Positions 1-8,508 of a DNA stretch of 64,000 nucleotides are shown piece after piece. The notes under the pieces were generated by a model that saw only the letters and a list, made by a program, of their open reading frames with translations, did not search any database and was not told the origin of the DNA. The stretch spans positions 56,911 through 120,910 of the forward strand of contig NZ_PQSS01000016.1 of NCBI RefSeq assembly GCF_002920535.1, in the 5' to 3' direction. Position numbers and translations under genes: made by a program. Source of the DNA: Streptomyces sp. Ru71 (GTDB lineage: Bacteria; Actinomycetota; Actinomycetes; Streptomycetales; Streptomycetaceae). The stretch's first letter is position 1. Every line of letters begins with the position of its first letter.

Positions 1-2
1 TG

Positions 3-479
3 TTCGGCGTGGGAGCGACGATCGGCAACCTGCTCGGCGGCCGCCTGGCGGACCACTCGATGCGCGGCACCCTCTTCGGCGGCCTGGCGTCCCTGGCGGC
101 GGTGCTGCTGCTGTTCCCGCTCCTGATGCACACGCAGACCTCCGCGGCCCTGGCCGTCACCCTCCTCGGCACGGCGGCGTTCGTCACGGGCTCCCCGCTG
201 CAGCTGATGGTGATGGAGAAGGCGGCGGCGGCCCCCTCGCTGGCCTCCTCCGCCAACCAGGCGGCCTTCAACCTCGCCAACGCGGGCGGCGCCTGGATCG
301 GCGGCCTGGCCCTGGCCGCGGGCTTCGGCACGACCTCCCCGGCCCTGGCCGGCGCCCTGCTGGCCGTCCTCGGCCTGGCCGTGGCGGGAGTCGCCTACGC
401 GGTGGACCGCAGGGCCCCGCACACCGGCAGGGTGGTGGCCACGCACGTCCCGCACGAGACGCCGACGCTCCACCACTGA
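3..479 (+). CDS. MFS transporter, C-terminal fragment
   Basis: The reading frame is open from the left edge, so only the last 158 residues are present. It shows long Ala/Leu/Gly hydrophobic helices split by a short basic loop (GGRLADHSMRG) that resembles the MFS inter-helix motif, and a polar His-rich tail. This fits the C-terminal half of a 12-helix major facilitator, probably a DHA-type drug exporter. The GTG inside the fragment at position 9 is not a start because the frame continues upstream. The substrate cannot be read from this part. It converges on nadE and a perfect hairpin separates the two. Confidence 0.75.
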   Translation, partial: FGVGATIGNLLGGRLADHSMRGTLFGGLASLAAVLLLFPLLMHTQTSAALAVTLLGTAAFVTGSPLQLMVMEKAAAAPSLASSANQAAFNLANAGGAWIGGLALAAGFGTTSPALAGALLAVLGLAVAGVAYAVDRRAPHTGRVVATHVPHETPTLHH

Positions 480-490
480 CGACGCGAAAG

Positions 491-517
491 GGGGGCGCCC
501 GAAGACAGGGCGCCCCC
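491..517. terminator. Bidirectional hairpin between MFS gene and nadE
   Basis: A perfect 10-bp inverted repeat (GGGGGCGCCC and its complement at 508-517) with a 7-base loop lies in the 46 bp between two convergent stop codons. There is no U-tract, which is usual for Streptomyces terminators. Confidence 0.75.
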
Positions 518-525
518 GCCTTCTC

Positions 526-2280
526 TCAGACGGACTCCCGCCACCCATTGGTGATGGGCAGCCGCCGGTCCTTACCGAACCCCTTGGGCGAGATCTTCGT
601 CCCCGGCGGATACTGCCGCCGCTTGTACTCGGCGGTGTCGACCATCCGCAGGGTCCGGGTCACCAGCTCGTGGTCGAACCCGGCCGCCACGATCGCGTCG
701 GCGCCCTGGTCCCGGTCGACGTACAGCTCCAGGATCGCGTCGAGCACCGGATAGTCGGGCAGCGAGTCGGTGTCGACCTGCCCCGGCCTCAGCTCGGCGC
801 TCGGCGGCTTGCTGATGGAGTTCTCCGGAATGGGCGGAGTCTGCCCCCGCTCCACCGCCGCCCGGTTGCGCCACTCGGCGAGCCGCCAGATCCACGTCTT
901 GTAGACGTCCTTGATGGGCCCGTAGGCCCCCACCGAGTCGCCGTACAGCGTCGAATACCCGACCGCCAGCTCGGACTTGTTCCCCGGGGCGAGGACGATG
1001 TGCCCCTCCTGGTTGGACAGGGCCATCAACAGCGTGCCGCGCAGCCGGGACTGCAGGTTCTCCTCCGCGAGCCCGGTCAGTTCGGCGGCAGCCATATACG
1101 CGTCGAACATCGGGGCGATCGACACGGTACGGAAGTTCAGCCCCGTGCGCCGCGCCAGCTCGGCGGCGTCGTCGCGGGAGTGCTCCGAGGAGTACTTCGA
1201 CGGCATGGAGACGCCGTACACGTTCTCGGCGCCCACGGCGTCACAGGCGATGGCCGCGACCAGCGCCGAGTCGATGCCGCCGGACAGCCCGATGAGCACG
1301 GACCGGAACCCGTTCTTGCGCACATACGCGCGCAGGCCCACGACCAGGGCGGAGTAGACCTCCTCCTCGTCGTCGAGCCGCTCGGCGTAGGCACCGGTGT
1401 GCACCGGCTCGTACGCGGGCAGCGGCTCCTCGGACAGCACGACCCGATCGATCCGCAGCCCGTCGTCGACGACGCCCACGGGAGCCTCGGGATCGGCGGC
1501 GGGCAGCTCCAGATCGAGCACCACGCACCCCTCGGAGAACTGCGGCGCCCGGGCGACGACCTCGCCGTCGCGGTCGACGACGATCGAGTCGCCGTCGAAC
1601 ACCAGCTCGTCCTGTCCGCCGATCATCGCCAGGTAGGCGGTGGTGCAGCCGGCCTCCTGGGCCCGCTTGCGGACCAGCTCCAGCCGGGTGTCGTCCTTGT
1701 TGCGCTCGTACGGCGAGGCGTTGACGGAGACCAGCAGCCCCGCCCGCGCGGAACGGGCCGCGGGCACCCGCCCGCCGTCCTGCCAGAGGTCCTCACAGAT
1801 CGCCAGCGCCACGTCGACGCCGTGCAGCCGCAGGACAGGCATGGAGTCGCCGGGCACGAAGTAGCGGAACTCGTCGAAGACGCCGTAGTTCGGCAGGTGG
1901 TGCTTGGCGAAGTTCAGCACCACCTCACCCCGGTGCAGTACGGCGGCGGCGTTCTGCGGGGCGCCGGCGGGCTGGCCGTACTTGGGCTGGGCGGTCTCAC
2001 AGCGGTCGAGGTACCCGACGAGCACGGGGAGCTCCCCGAGCCCCTCCTCGACGAGCCGCGCCGCGAGCGTGCGCAGGGCCGCGCGGGAGGCCTCGACGAA
2101 GGAGGCGCGCAGGGCGAGGTCCTCGACGGGGTAGCCGGTCAGCGCCATCTCGGGGAAGACAGCGAGATGCGCCCCCTGCTCGGCGGAGTGCCGACTCCAG
2201 CGGACGATCGTCTCGGTGTTTCCGGCGAGGTCGCCGACGCGAGAGTCGATCTGATTCAGAGCGAGACGAAGTAGAGGCAC
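526..2280 (-). CDS. nadE: Glutamine-dependent NAD+ synthetase
   Basis: Makes NAD+ from deamido-NAD+, ATP and glutamine in the cytoplasm, the last step of NAD biosynthesis. The N-terminal nitrilase-type glutaminase domain (about residues 1-250) shows the Glu-Lys-Cys triad in FPEMALTGYP, FAKHHLPNYG and ALAICEDLWQ. The C-terminal synthetase domain has the PP-loop LSGGIDSALVAA and a downstream GNKSELAVGYSTLYGD motif. The GTG at 2280 (VPLLRLALNQ) is chosen because homology starts there; an upstream ATG at 2310 adds ten unlikely residues. About 584 residues, the short Thermotoga-like form rather than the roughly 680-residue mycobacterial one. Confidence 0.95.
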   Translation of the reverse strand: MPLLRLALNQIDSRVGDLAGNTETIVRWSRHSAEQGAHLAVFPEMALTGYPVEDLALRASFVEASRAALRTLAARLVEEGLGELPVLVGYLDRCETAQPKYGQPAGAPQNAAAVLHRGEVVLNFAKHHLPNYGVFDEFRYFVPGDSMPVLRLHGVDVALAICEDLWQDGGRVPAARSARAGLLVSVNASPYERNKDDTRLELVRKRAQEAGCTTAYLAMIGGQDELVFDGDSIVVDRDGEVVARAPQFSEGCVVLDLELPAADPEAPVGVVDDGLRIDRVVLSEEPLPAYEPVHTGAYAERLDDEEEVYSALVVGLRAYVRKNGFRSVLIGLSGGIDSALVAAIACDAVGAENVYGVSMPSKYSSEHSRDDAAELARRTGLNFRTVSIAPMFDAYMAAAELTGLAEENLQSRLRGTLLMALSNQEGHIVLAPGNKSELAVGYSTLYGDSVGAYGPIKDVYKTWIWRLAEWRNRAAVERGQTPPIPENSISKPPSAELRPGQVDTDSLPDYPVLDAILELYVDRDQGADAIVAAGFDHELVTRTLRMVDTAEYKRRQYPPGTKISPKGFGKDRRLPITNGWRESV

Positions 2281-2310
2281 GCGCCCAGTGTAATCGTCAC
2301 CCCGACACAA

Positions 2311-2885
2311 TGTCCCCCCAAACGGGGTCCCCGGTGCTGTGGCTGGCCGGGGTTGGATAGCGCACCCGGCGTTGTTGCTGGCCGGGGGTGGGTGCGCTCA
2401 CCGGCGCTGGCGGGGTGCCTCCCCCAAGCTCTTCGAGCAGGGGGGACCCCCAGCGCCCACCCGTGCCGCCCTGGGGGCACCTCCCAGGCCCTTAAGGCAC
2501 TGGGGGAGGCACGACTGCCCGCAGCTTCGTGGGGATGGCGGACGCACGCCATGACGGCGCGGCAGTCGCCCACGGCGGGGAGGGGACGGGGTGGGGGGTG
2601 TCCGCCCGCAGCGGCCGGCACCGCCGACCCTCACCGCGTCGGGGACAGTGGGCCGGACCGAGGACGGATACCCCCCACCCCGGCCCCGACTCACGAACCG
2701 GCCGTAGGCGCTACATCAGCCGACCACCGGACGGCAACGGGCCGCCGCAGGCATTTCAGGGGCGCGGGGAACTGCGCGACCAGCCACGACGCAACCGCAA
2801 CGGGCCGCCGCAGGCACCCGCGACGACACCCGCACAAAAGAGCGGCGCCCGCCCCCCGCAGGGACCGGACGCCGCCCGAACAACC
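2311..2885. repeat. Intergenic repeat, copy A
   Basis: This gene-free stretch is dominated by a dispersed repeat. About 250 bp (2572-2816) match the reverse complement of the gap at 25189-25441 at roughly 90% by eye, including a run around GGGGCGCGGGGAACTGCGCG. Weaker similarity extends left to about 2340. It also holds a palindromic module at 2419-2446 and further GC-rich inverted repeats. I see no credible gene. Confidence 0.7.
2419..2446. repeat. Palindromic CTCCCCC...GGGGGGA module
   Basis: An interrupted palindrome (CTCCCCCAAGCTC then GAGCAGGGGGGAC) of the small REP-like family scattered through Streptomyces genomes. A second copy sits inside a coding region at 47920-47960. Confidence 0.6.
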
Positions 2886-4826
2886 TCAGCGGCGCCGATA
2901 CGACGCCACATACCCCGCCCCCGGCGACCCCACGCCGGTGACATCGTCGTACCCCTTCACGGCCTTCAGCGAGCTGTCCTTGCCCAGACTCCGCACCGAC
3001 GTGCTCAGTCCACCACTCGCGTCGTACCCGTTGACGAAGTCGACCCGCGCCACGGCCAGCTCCGACCCCGTCGGGTTGTCCGTCACGTCGTGGTACACCT
3101 TCGACCCGTACCGGGCATAGATCGCCGGGTTGGCGAACCCGAGCGCCTTCCCGCCCCGAGCCTCCTGCGCCAGCGCCTGCACACCGGCGATCACCGGCGC
3201 CGCCAGCGACGTACCGCCGATCCGGTACTCGGCGTAGCGCTGCGAACCGTCAGGGAAGGTCTGCGTCTGCCCGACCAGGAACCCGGTGTTCGGGTCCGCG
3301 ATCGCCGCGATGTCCGGCACGACCCGGTTGCCGTCGGCACTGTTGGCCTTGGCGAGCGCGTCCGGCACGACCCCCTTCTGGTAGTACGGCTGAGCCACGG
3401 TCCGGCTCGTACCGCCACCCGCACCGGAGGTGAACGCCCCGGGGAAGTCCGTCCAGCTCTTGCCGTCAGCCGCCAGCACGGCCTTCCGCGTGCCCCAGCC
3501 GGTCTCCCACAGGTACGAGTCGCCCTTGCCGACGGCCAGCGAGGTACCGCCCACCGCGGTCACCCACGCCGAGTTCGCCGGGGTGTCGACCTGCTTGGTG
3601 CCGGTGTTGTCGACCTCGTCCCCGTTGTCACCGGAGGAGAAGTAGAACCCGATGCCCTGCACCGCACCGAACTGGAAGACCTGGTCGTACGCGGCGGCGA
3701 GGTCCGGCGTCTGGTTGGCCTCGATGTCGCCCCAGGAGTTGGAGACGATGTCGGCCAGATGCCCGTCCACGATCTTGCTGAGCGAGTCCAGCAGATCGTC
3801 GTCGTAGCAGGAGGCCGCACCGACGTACGTCACCTGGGCCGCGGGCGCGACCGCGTGCACGGCCTCGACGTCGAGGGTCTCCTCGCCGTACCAGCCGGCG
3901 GCCCCGCACTCCTTGGTCTTGGTGTACTTGCCGGGCAGCACCTGCCGCAGCTGCCCGGTGGTCCAGGCCGCGTCCCCGTGCTTGCCCGCGTACGTGGCGA
4001 TGTCGTACGCGAGCGTCGGCGAGGCGTAGGCGTCGGTGATGGCGACCCGCACGCCCTTGCCGGTGTAGCCGCCCGCGCCGTACGCGGAGCGCAGCTGCTT
4101 GCCGGTGTACCCGCGCACCGCGTACGGGATCTTCTGCCCGTACGCGTCCGGCAGGGTCGAGGCGACGTTGGAGCCGTAGTACGACGAGAACGGCCCGGAG
4201 TTGCGGAACACGGCGTCCGGCGGCGGCAGCTGGTCCTTGTGGCTTGCCTTGTGCGGCGCGTTGTCCAGACCGGTGACGGTCAGCACGGCATCGCGCACGC
4301 CGGCCGGCACGGACGCCGCCGACGCGGGCGCGCGGTAAGTGGCGGAGCCCTTGGCGTAGTTGTGCAGCTGCGTCCCGAACGCCTTCTCCGCGGCGGCCAC
4401 ATCGCCGCTGACGGCGACGTAGTGCGCGGTGACGGACGTGACCTTCAGACCGGCCGACGTCAGCCACGACTTGACCGCGGCCACCTGAGCCGCCGTCGCG
4501 CCGAAGCGGGCCTGGACCTGCCGCCCGTTCAGGTACTTGCCGTAACTCGGGGAGGACGGGTCGGAGACGGCACGGGCGTAGGCGGCGAGCCCCGCCGCGT
4601 CCCGTCCGGCGAGGTAGACGCGCGCGCTCACCTGGGCGCTGTCCGCCGTCGCGCCCTTGTCCGCCTTGGCCGTGGCCCACGCCGGCTTGGTCCCGGCCAG
4701 CGTGTCACGGTGCGGGTTGTCCGCGGCGCTGGCCGCGGGTATACCGAGCGCCAGCGCGCCCGCGAGCATGGGCAGGGTGGCTGCCAGGCTCACGGAGGCG
4801 CGCAGCACGGCGCGGTTGGATCTCAT
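2886..4826 (-). CDS. Secreted S53 (sedolisin/kumamolisin) serine protease
   Basis: Secreted acid-active endopeptidase made as a pro-enzyme. A signal peptide (residues 1-34, cut after PAASAA) is followed by an activation domain (about 40-190) with the AFGTQLHNY motif and then the subtilisin-fold catalytic domain. Visible family residues are Glu and Asp in GEETLDVE (about 314-318), the oxyanion Asp in SWGDIEAN, and the Ser in GGTSLAAP (about 537). The C-terminus carries the calcium-site DVTGVGSPG. The start at 4826 has AGGGGG four bases upstream; the longer frame to 4871 lacks a site. At 646 residues it is normal for the family. Monocistronic. Confidence 0.93.
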   Translation of the reverse strand: MRSNRAVLRASVSLAATLPMLAGALALGIPAASAADNPHRDTLAGTKPAWATAKADKGATADSAQVSARVYLAGRDAAGLAAYARAVSDPSSPSYGKYLNGRQVQARFGATAAQVAAVKSWLTSAGLKVTSVTAHYVAVSGDVAAAEKAFGTQLHNYAKGSATYRAPASAASVPAGVRDAVLTVTGLDNAPHKASHKDQLPPPDAVFRNSGPFSSYYGSNVASTLPDAYGQKIPYAVRGYTGKQLRSAYGAGGYTGKGVRVAITDAYASPTLAYDIATYAGKHGDAAWTTGQLRQVLPGKYTKTKECGAAGWYGEETLDVEAVHAVAPAAQVTYVGAASCYDDDLLDSLSKIVDGHLADIVSNSWGDIEANQTPDLAAAYDQVFQFGAVQGIGFYFSSGDNGDEVDNTGTKQVDTPANSAWVTAVGGTSLAVGKGDSYLWETGWGTRKAVLAADGKSWTDFPGAFTSGAGGGTSRTVAQPYYQKGVVPDALAKANSADGNRVVPDIAAIADPNTGFLVGQTQTFPDGSQRYAEYRIGGTSLAAPVIAGVQALAQEARGGKALGFANPAIYARYGSKVYHDVTDNPTGSELAVARVDFVNGYDASGGLSTSVRSLGKDSSLKAVKGYDDVTGVGSPGAGYVASYRRR

Positions 4827-4996
4827 GGAACCCCCTGTGCGGTTCGGCGAGTGGATCACTCGACGGAGCACACTCTTTCGATGAACCGTTCATGTCAGGG
4901 GAATAAGAAGGCCAAAAGGAGCCCAATAAAGTTTGGCCGCGACCGGCGTCAGCCGGCGCCGGCCGCCCCACGCGACGCGGCTCCACGCGACGCGTT

Positions 4997-5620
4997 TCAA
5001 CGCGGTGCGGCCCCACGCTCCTTCAACATCTCGCCCATCAGCCGCAGTTCGGACTCCTGGCTCTCCACCATGCCCCGGGCGAGCCGCTTCTCGGCCCCCA
5101 CCGTGCACCGCTGGACGCATCCCTTCGCCATGTGGACGCCGCCCTTGTGATGGTCCGTCATCAGCTGGAGCCAGAAGACCTCGGCCTCCCGCCCGCTGAG
5201 CCCCTGAAGCCGCCTCAGCTCCGTGTTGGTCGCCATCCCTGGCATCAGGGCCCCGTCCTTGCCGGCGGCCGAACCGCCCATGCCCATCCAGGTCATCGGC
5301 GGCTCGGACGACACTTTCGGCAGCTCCCACAGGTCGAGCCAGCCGAGCAGCATGCCGCGCTGGTTGGCCTGCGTCTGCGCGATGTCGTAGGCGAGCCCGC
5401 GCACTTCGGCGTCCTTGGTGCGGTCGCGCACGATGTACGACATCTCCACGGCCTGCTGGTGGTGCACGGCCATGTCCCGGGCGAACCCGGCGTCGGCCGA
5501 CTCGGTGCCCGGCGTGCGCGGGGCCGCCGCCCCCTCCTCCTCGGCGACGGCATAGGTGATCGCACCGGCCGCGACGAGCGCGGCCGCGGCGGCGCCGGCG
5601 ATCAGCCCGATGTGCCTCAC
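4997..5620 (-). CDS. DUF305 family secreted/anchored protein
   Basis: An N-terminal hydrophobic segment (residues 3-24) is followed by a four-helix DUF305 domain (ferritin-like superfamily by family knowledge). Conserved His/Met clusters MAVHHQQAVEMS and MTDHHKGGVHMAKG suggest metal, possibly copper, binding. The GTG at 5620 overlaps the TGA of the upstream DUF3105 gene as GTGA, so the pair is translationally coupled. The two families are often neighbours in actinobacteria. The exact role is unknown; the metal link is inference from the residues. Confidence 0.88.
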   Translation of the reverse strand: MRHIGLIAGAAAAALVAAGAITYAVAEEEGAAAPRTPGTESADAGFARDMAVHHQQAVEMSYIVRDRTKDAEVRGLAYDIAQTQANQRGMLLGWLDLWELPKVSSEPPMTWMGMGGSAAGKDGALMPGMATNTELRRLQGLSGREAEVFWLQLMTDHHKGGVHMAKGCVQRCTVGAEKRLARGMVESQESELRLMGEMLKERGAAPR

Positions 5621-6339
5621 TTCATCATCCCGCTGGAGCAGGAGGCGCCCGGCTCGGGCGTCTGCGGGCCCTGCACATAGGCGGAGAGGAACTTGGCGAC
5701 GGCGGGATCGGCGGCGCTGCGCACGCCCAGCTGGTGGCCCCAGGCCGACAGCACGATGGGAGCGGACTGGTTCGCGTAGGGGCTCATCAGCGTGTACGGC
5801 GTGGACTTCACGCGCTCGGCGAGCGCGGCCACGTCCGACTTCGCCGCCTTGTCGGTGTACGTCACCCAGACGGCACCGTGTTCGAGGGAGTGCACGGCCA
5901 TCTCGTCCTTGACCGGATCGGTGTAGACGGTGCCGTTGCAGTCCGCCCACACCGGGTTGTGGTCACCGCCGACCGGCGGGTGCATCGGGTACGTGACCGG
6001 CGTGGTGACGTGGTTGCGGCTGAGGGTGCCCTGCCAGGTGCGCACACCGTCCGCACCAGTGACGAACCGCCCGCCCGCCGCGCTCTTGGCGCCGACGTCA
6101 CCGTTCTTGGCGTCGGCACTGGCGCCGGCGGCCGTGTCGGCCTTGCCGCCGTCGTCGCCGGACCGCGCCTTCACCACGAACGCGCCGCCGACGACGAGCC
6201 CGGCCGCCACGGCCACGCTCGCGGCGACGGTGAGGCCGCGCATGCGCCGCCGCCGTGCCTGCTCGGCGCGGCGCAGTTCGGCGACGTGGGCCTTGCGGGC
6301 GGCGCTGGTGTCGGGCTGCTCGGTGTGGGCGGATCCCAT
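5617..6339 (-). CDS. DUF3105 domain membrane-anchored protein
   Basis: A short basic cytoplasmic start, one membrane helix at about 35-55 (LTVAASVAVAAGLVVGGAFV), then an extracytoplasmic DUF3105 domain with YPMHPPVGGDHNPVWADCNG and HSLEHGAVWVTY. The family is conserved in actinobacteria, has no settled function and is often linked to metal-related DUF305 genes. The ATG at 6339 has GAAGGA eight bases upstream. It is the first gene of a two-gene operon with DUF305. Confidence 0.87.
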   Translation of the reverse strand: MGSAHTEQPDTSAARKAHVAELRRAEQARRRRMRGLTVAASVAVAAGLVVGGAFVVKARSGDDGGKADTAAGASADAKNGDVGAKSAAGGRFVTGADGVRTWQGTLSRNHVTTPVTYPMHPPVGGDHNPVWADCNGTVYTDPVKDEMAVHSLEHGAVWVTYTDKAAKSDVAALAERVKSTPYTLMSPYANQSAPIVLSAWGHQLGVRSAADPAVAKFLSAYVQGPQTPEPGASCSSGMMK

Positions 6340-6479
6340 GGGATGTGTCCTTCGGCGAAAGGGACGGGGACGGTGGGGCCCGCTGATCGTAGTGGGGGAG
6401 ACGGGGTGCGGTGTAGGGAGACACCGGCCGTGTGCGCCGTCCGCGCACGGCACGTTGTGGATGCGCGCACGATATTTGG

Positions 6480-6496
6480 AATACCAGATGCGTATT
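6480..6496 (+). promoter_or_regulatory. Putative NsrR operator before nsrR
   Basis: Inverted repeat AATAC-N7-GTATT, 14 bp upstream of the nsrR ATG. Its centre (AGATGC) is shared with the stronger site upstream of hmp, suggesting autoregulation. Confidence 0.45.
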
Positions 6497-6510
6497 ACTA
6501 CGCTGGCGGC

Positions 6511-6945
6511 ATGCGGCTCCTGCGCTCCACCGACCTCGCGCTGCGCGTCCTGATGCGGCTCGCGGTCGCCGGTGCCTCCACGCCGACGACCCGGCAGGTC
6601 GCCGCCGACATGGACGTCCCGTACACGCACACCGCCAAGGTCGTCGCCGAGCTGCAGCACCTGGGCCTGGTGGACGCCCGCCGCGGCCGGGGCGGGGGAC
6701 TCGCGCTCACCGGCAAGGGCCGTACCGCCTCCGTCGGCGCGGTGGTGCGCAGCTTCGAGGGCGACGGCGACGTCGTCGACTGCGAGGGCGCCACGCCGTG
6801 CCCCCTGAACTCCGGCTGCCGTCTGCGCGGCGCCCTGCGCCGGGCTCAGGAGGCGTTCTACGCCGCGCTGGACCCGGTCACGGTGGCGGACATCGTCGGC
6901 GATCCGACGGGACCGCTGCTGCTGGGAATCACCAGGGCGCCCTGA
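6511..6945 (+). CDS. nsrR: Rrf2-family nitric oxide sensor NsrR
   Basis: A 144-residue winged-helix repressor holding a NO-sensitive iron-sulfur cluster. The Rrf2 helix-turn-helix spans about 20-60. Cluster ligands are visible: Cys91, Cys97 and Cys103 with C-x5-C-x5-C spacing, and Asp8, equivalent to the non-Cys ligand reported for S. coelicolor NsrR. It converges on the flavohaemoglobin gene, its known target in Streptomyces, and operator-like repeats occur before both genes. The ATG at 6511 aligns with the family start. Confidence 0.93.
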   Translation: MRLLRSTDLALRVLMRLAVAGASTPTTRQVAADMDVPYTHTAKVVAELQHLGLVDARRGRGGGLALTGKGRTASVGAVVRSFEGDGDVVDCEGATPCPLNSGCRLRGALRRAQEAFYAALDPVTVADIVGDPTGPLLLGITRAP

Positions 6946-7013
6946 GCGGCGCCGCACCCGCGCGCCCGGGCGGGCCCCCCGCGGTCGAAAGCCGAAGGGG
7001 CCCTGGCTCCGGC

Positions 7014-8201
7014 TCAGCCCTGGGCCAGCCACAGGTCGGGGCCGAACACCTCGTAGTGGATGTCGGCGGCGGCGACACCCTTGGCCAGCAGCTGCTCACG
7101 CACGGCGCGCATGAACGGCAGCGGACCGCACAGGTAGGCGCGCGTACCGGCCGGCACCGTGACGTCGGCGAGGTCGACCAGGCCGGTGCGGGCACCGGCG
7201 GGCGCGTCCTGCTCGTAGAAGAAGTGCACGGACGCGTCGGCGAGCTTGCCGGCGTAGGCCTCGTGCTCGGCGCGCAGGGCGTGGGCGGCGGGGGAGCGGT
7301 CGCCGTGCACGACGGTGACCGGGGCGGCGTGCGCCTGCTCGGCGAGCTGGGCCAGCATCGCGATGATCGGGGTGACGCCGATGCCGGCGGAGGCCAGCAG
7401 CACGGGCGCCTCGGGGGCGTCGTCCAGGACCAGGTCGCCGTACGGCTCGGACAGCAGCAGGGTGTCGCCGACGTGCACGCGCGCGTGGAGGTGGTTCGAG
7501 ACCTCACCGTCCGGGGTGGCGTCGGCGCCGCTCACGCGCTTGACGCTGAACTGGCGCACGCTCTCGCCCGGGGCGCCGGACAGGCTGTACTGCCGGATCT
7601 GCCGGGCGCCGTCGTCCAGCTCGACCTGGACGGAGACGTACTGGCCGGCGCGGAAGTCGCGCACCGGGCCGCCGTCGGCCGGGCGCAGCCGGAAGGTGAC
7701 GACGTCCGCCGTCTCCTCGATGCGCTCGACGACCTCCCAGGTCCGCCGGCCTGTCCCGGCGCTCTCCTCGTACAGCCGCTTCTCGATCGCGATGAGCGCG
7801 TTGGCCATCAGCCAGTAGACCTCGTCCCAGGCGGCGGCCACCTCGGGGGTGACGGCCTCGCCGAGGACCTCGACGATGGCGGCGAAGAGGTGCTCGTGGA
7901 CGACCTTGTACTGCTCGGGCGTCACGCCGAGGGAGGCGTGCTTGTGCGCGATCCGGCCGAGCATGGCGTCGGGCCGCTGGTCGGGGTGGTCCAGCAGATG
8001 CGTGGCGAAGGCCGCGATGGAGCCCGCGAGGGCCTGCTTCTGGGCGCCGGAGGCCTGGTTGCCGCGGTTGAACAGGTCCCGCAGCAGCTCGGGGTGGGCG
8101 TCGAAGAGCCGGGCGTAGAAGCGCTCGGTGATCTCGCCGATGGCACCGCCGACGGCGGGCAGGGTGGCGCGGACGGTTGCCGCGGACTGCTCGGACAGCA
8201 T
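7014..8201 (-). CDS. hmpA: Flavohaemoglobin (nitric oxide dioxygenase)
   Basis: Oxidises NO to nitrate using O2 and NAD(P)H. The 395 residues comprise a globin domain (1-140; proximal His in IAHKHASLGV near 85), a ferredoxin-reductase-type FAD domain (about 150-255; RQYSLSG) and an NAD-binding domain (SAGIGVTPIIAML, YLCGPLPFM). The start has AGGAGGAG seven bases upstream. Convergent with nsrR; an 11-1-11 inverted repeat about 40 bp upstream of the start is the likely NsrR operator. Confidence 0.96.
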   Translation of the reverse strand: MLSEQSAATVRATLPAVGGAIGEITERFYARLFDAHPELLRDLFNRGNQASGAQKQALAGSIAAFATHLLDHPDQRPDAMLGRIAHKHASLGVTPEQYKVVHEHLFAAIVEVLGEAVTPEVAAAWDEVYWLMANALIAIEKRLYEESAGTGRRTWEVVERIEETADVVTFRLRPADGGPVRDFRAGQYVSVQVELDDGARQIRQYSLSGAPGESVRQFSVKRVSGADATPDGEVSNHLHARVHVGDTLLLSEPYGDLVLDDAPEAPVLLASAGIGVTPIIAMLAQLAEQAHAAPVTVVHGDRSPAAHALRAEHEAYAGKLADASVHFFYEQDAPAGARTGLVDLADVTVPAGTRAYLCGPLPFMRAVREQLLAKGVAAADIHYEVFGPDLWLAQG

Positions 8202-8239
8202 CAGGACTCCTCCTGGCTCGACTGATCGGACGGTATGAA

Positions 8240-8262
8240 AAGTTGCATCTGAGATGCAAATT
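8240..8262 (-). promoter_or_regulatory. NsrR operator upstream of hmpA
   Basis: Near-perfect 11-1-11 inverted repeat: AAGTTGCATCT, a central G, then AGATGCAAATT, with one mismatch. The 11-1-11 architecture is the known NsrR box form. It lies 39-61 bp upstream of the hmpA start in a locally AT-rich patch. Confidence 0.75.
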
Positions 8263-8508
8263 AAAGGGGCGTGGGATCGCTCACGTCCGAACCGAACCGG
8301 CCATTACGGATGCCGGTCCGAACAGGCAAGATGGGCGGCAGAGCAGTACACCCCAGGGACACGGGCCGTTCGGCCTGCGGCCGCCCGGCCGATCATGGTC
8401 CGCAACGCGCGTGAAACGGTCGTGTGATGGGATGCTGCTCAGGTGCCCGACCGCCTCCCGCCTCGCCGGGGACAGGCGGCCTGACCAGCAAGGATGGGGA
8501 AGCGGAAG
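8263..8508. other. Divergent intergenic region hmpA / glnA2
   Basis: No gene seen. It must hold the glnA2 promoter on the plus strand. An imperfect inverted repeat (ACCGGC...GCCGGT, about 8308-8329) is the only structure noticed. Confidence 0.4.

Noticed and set aside
2529..5150. 873-residue plus-strand frame
   Set aside because: Runs antisense to the S53 protease and through the repeat region; low-complexity translation with no family resemblance.
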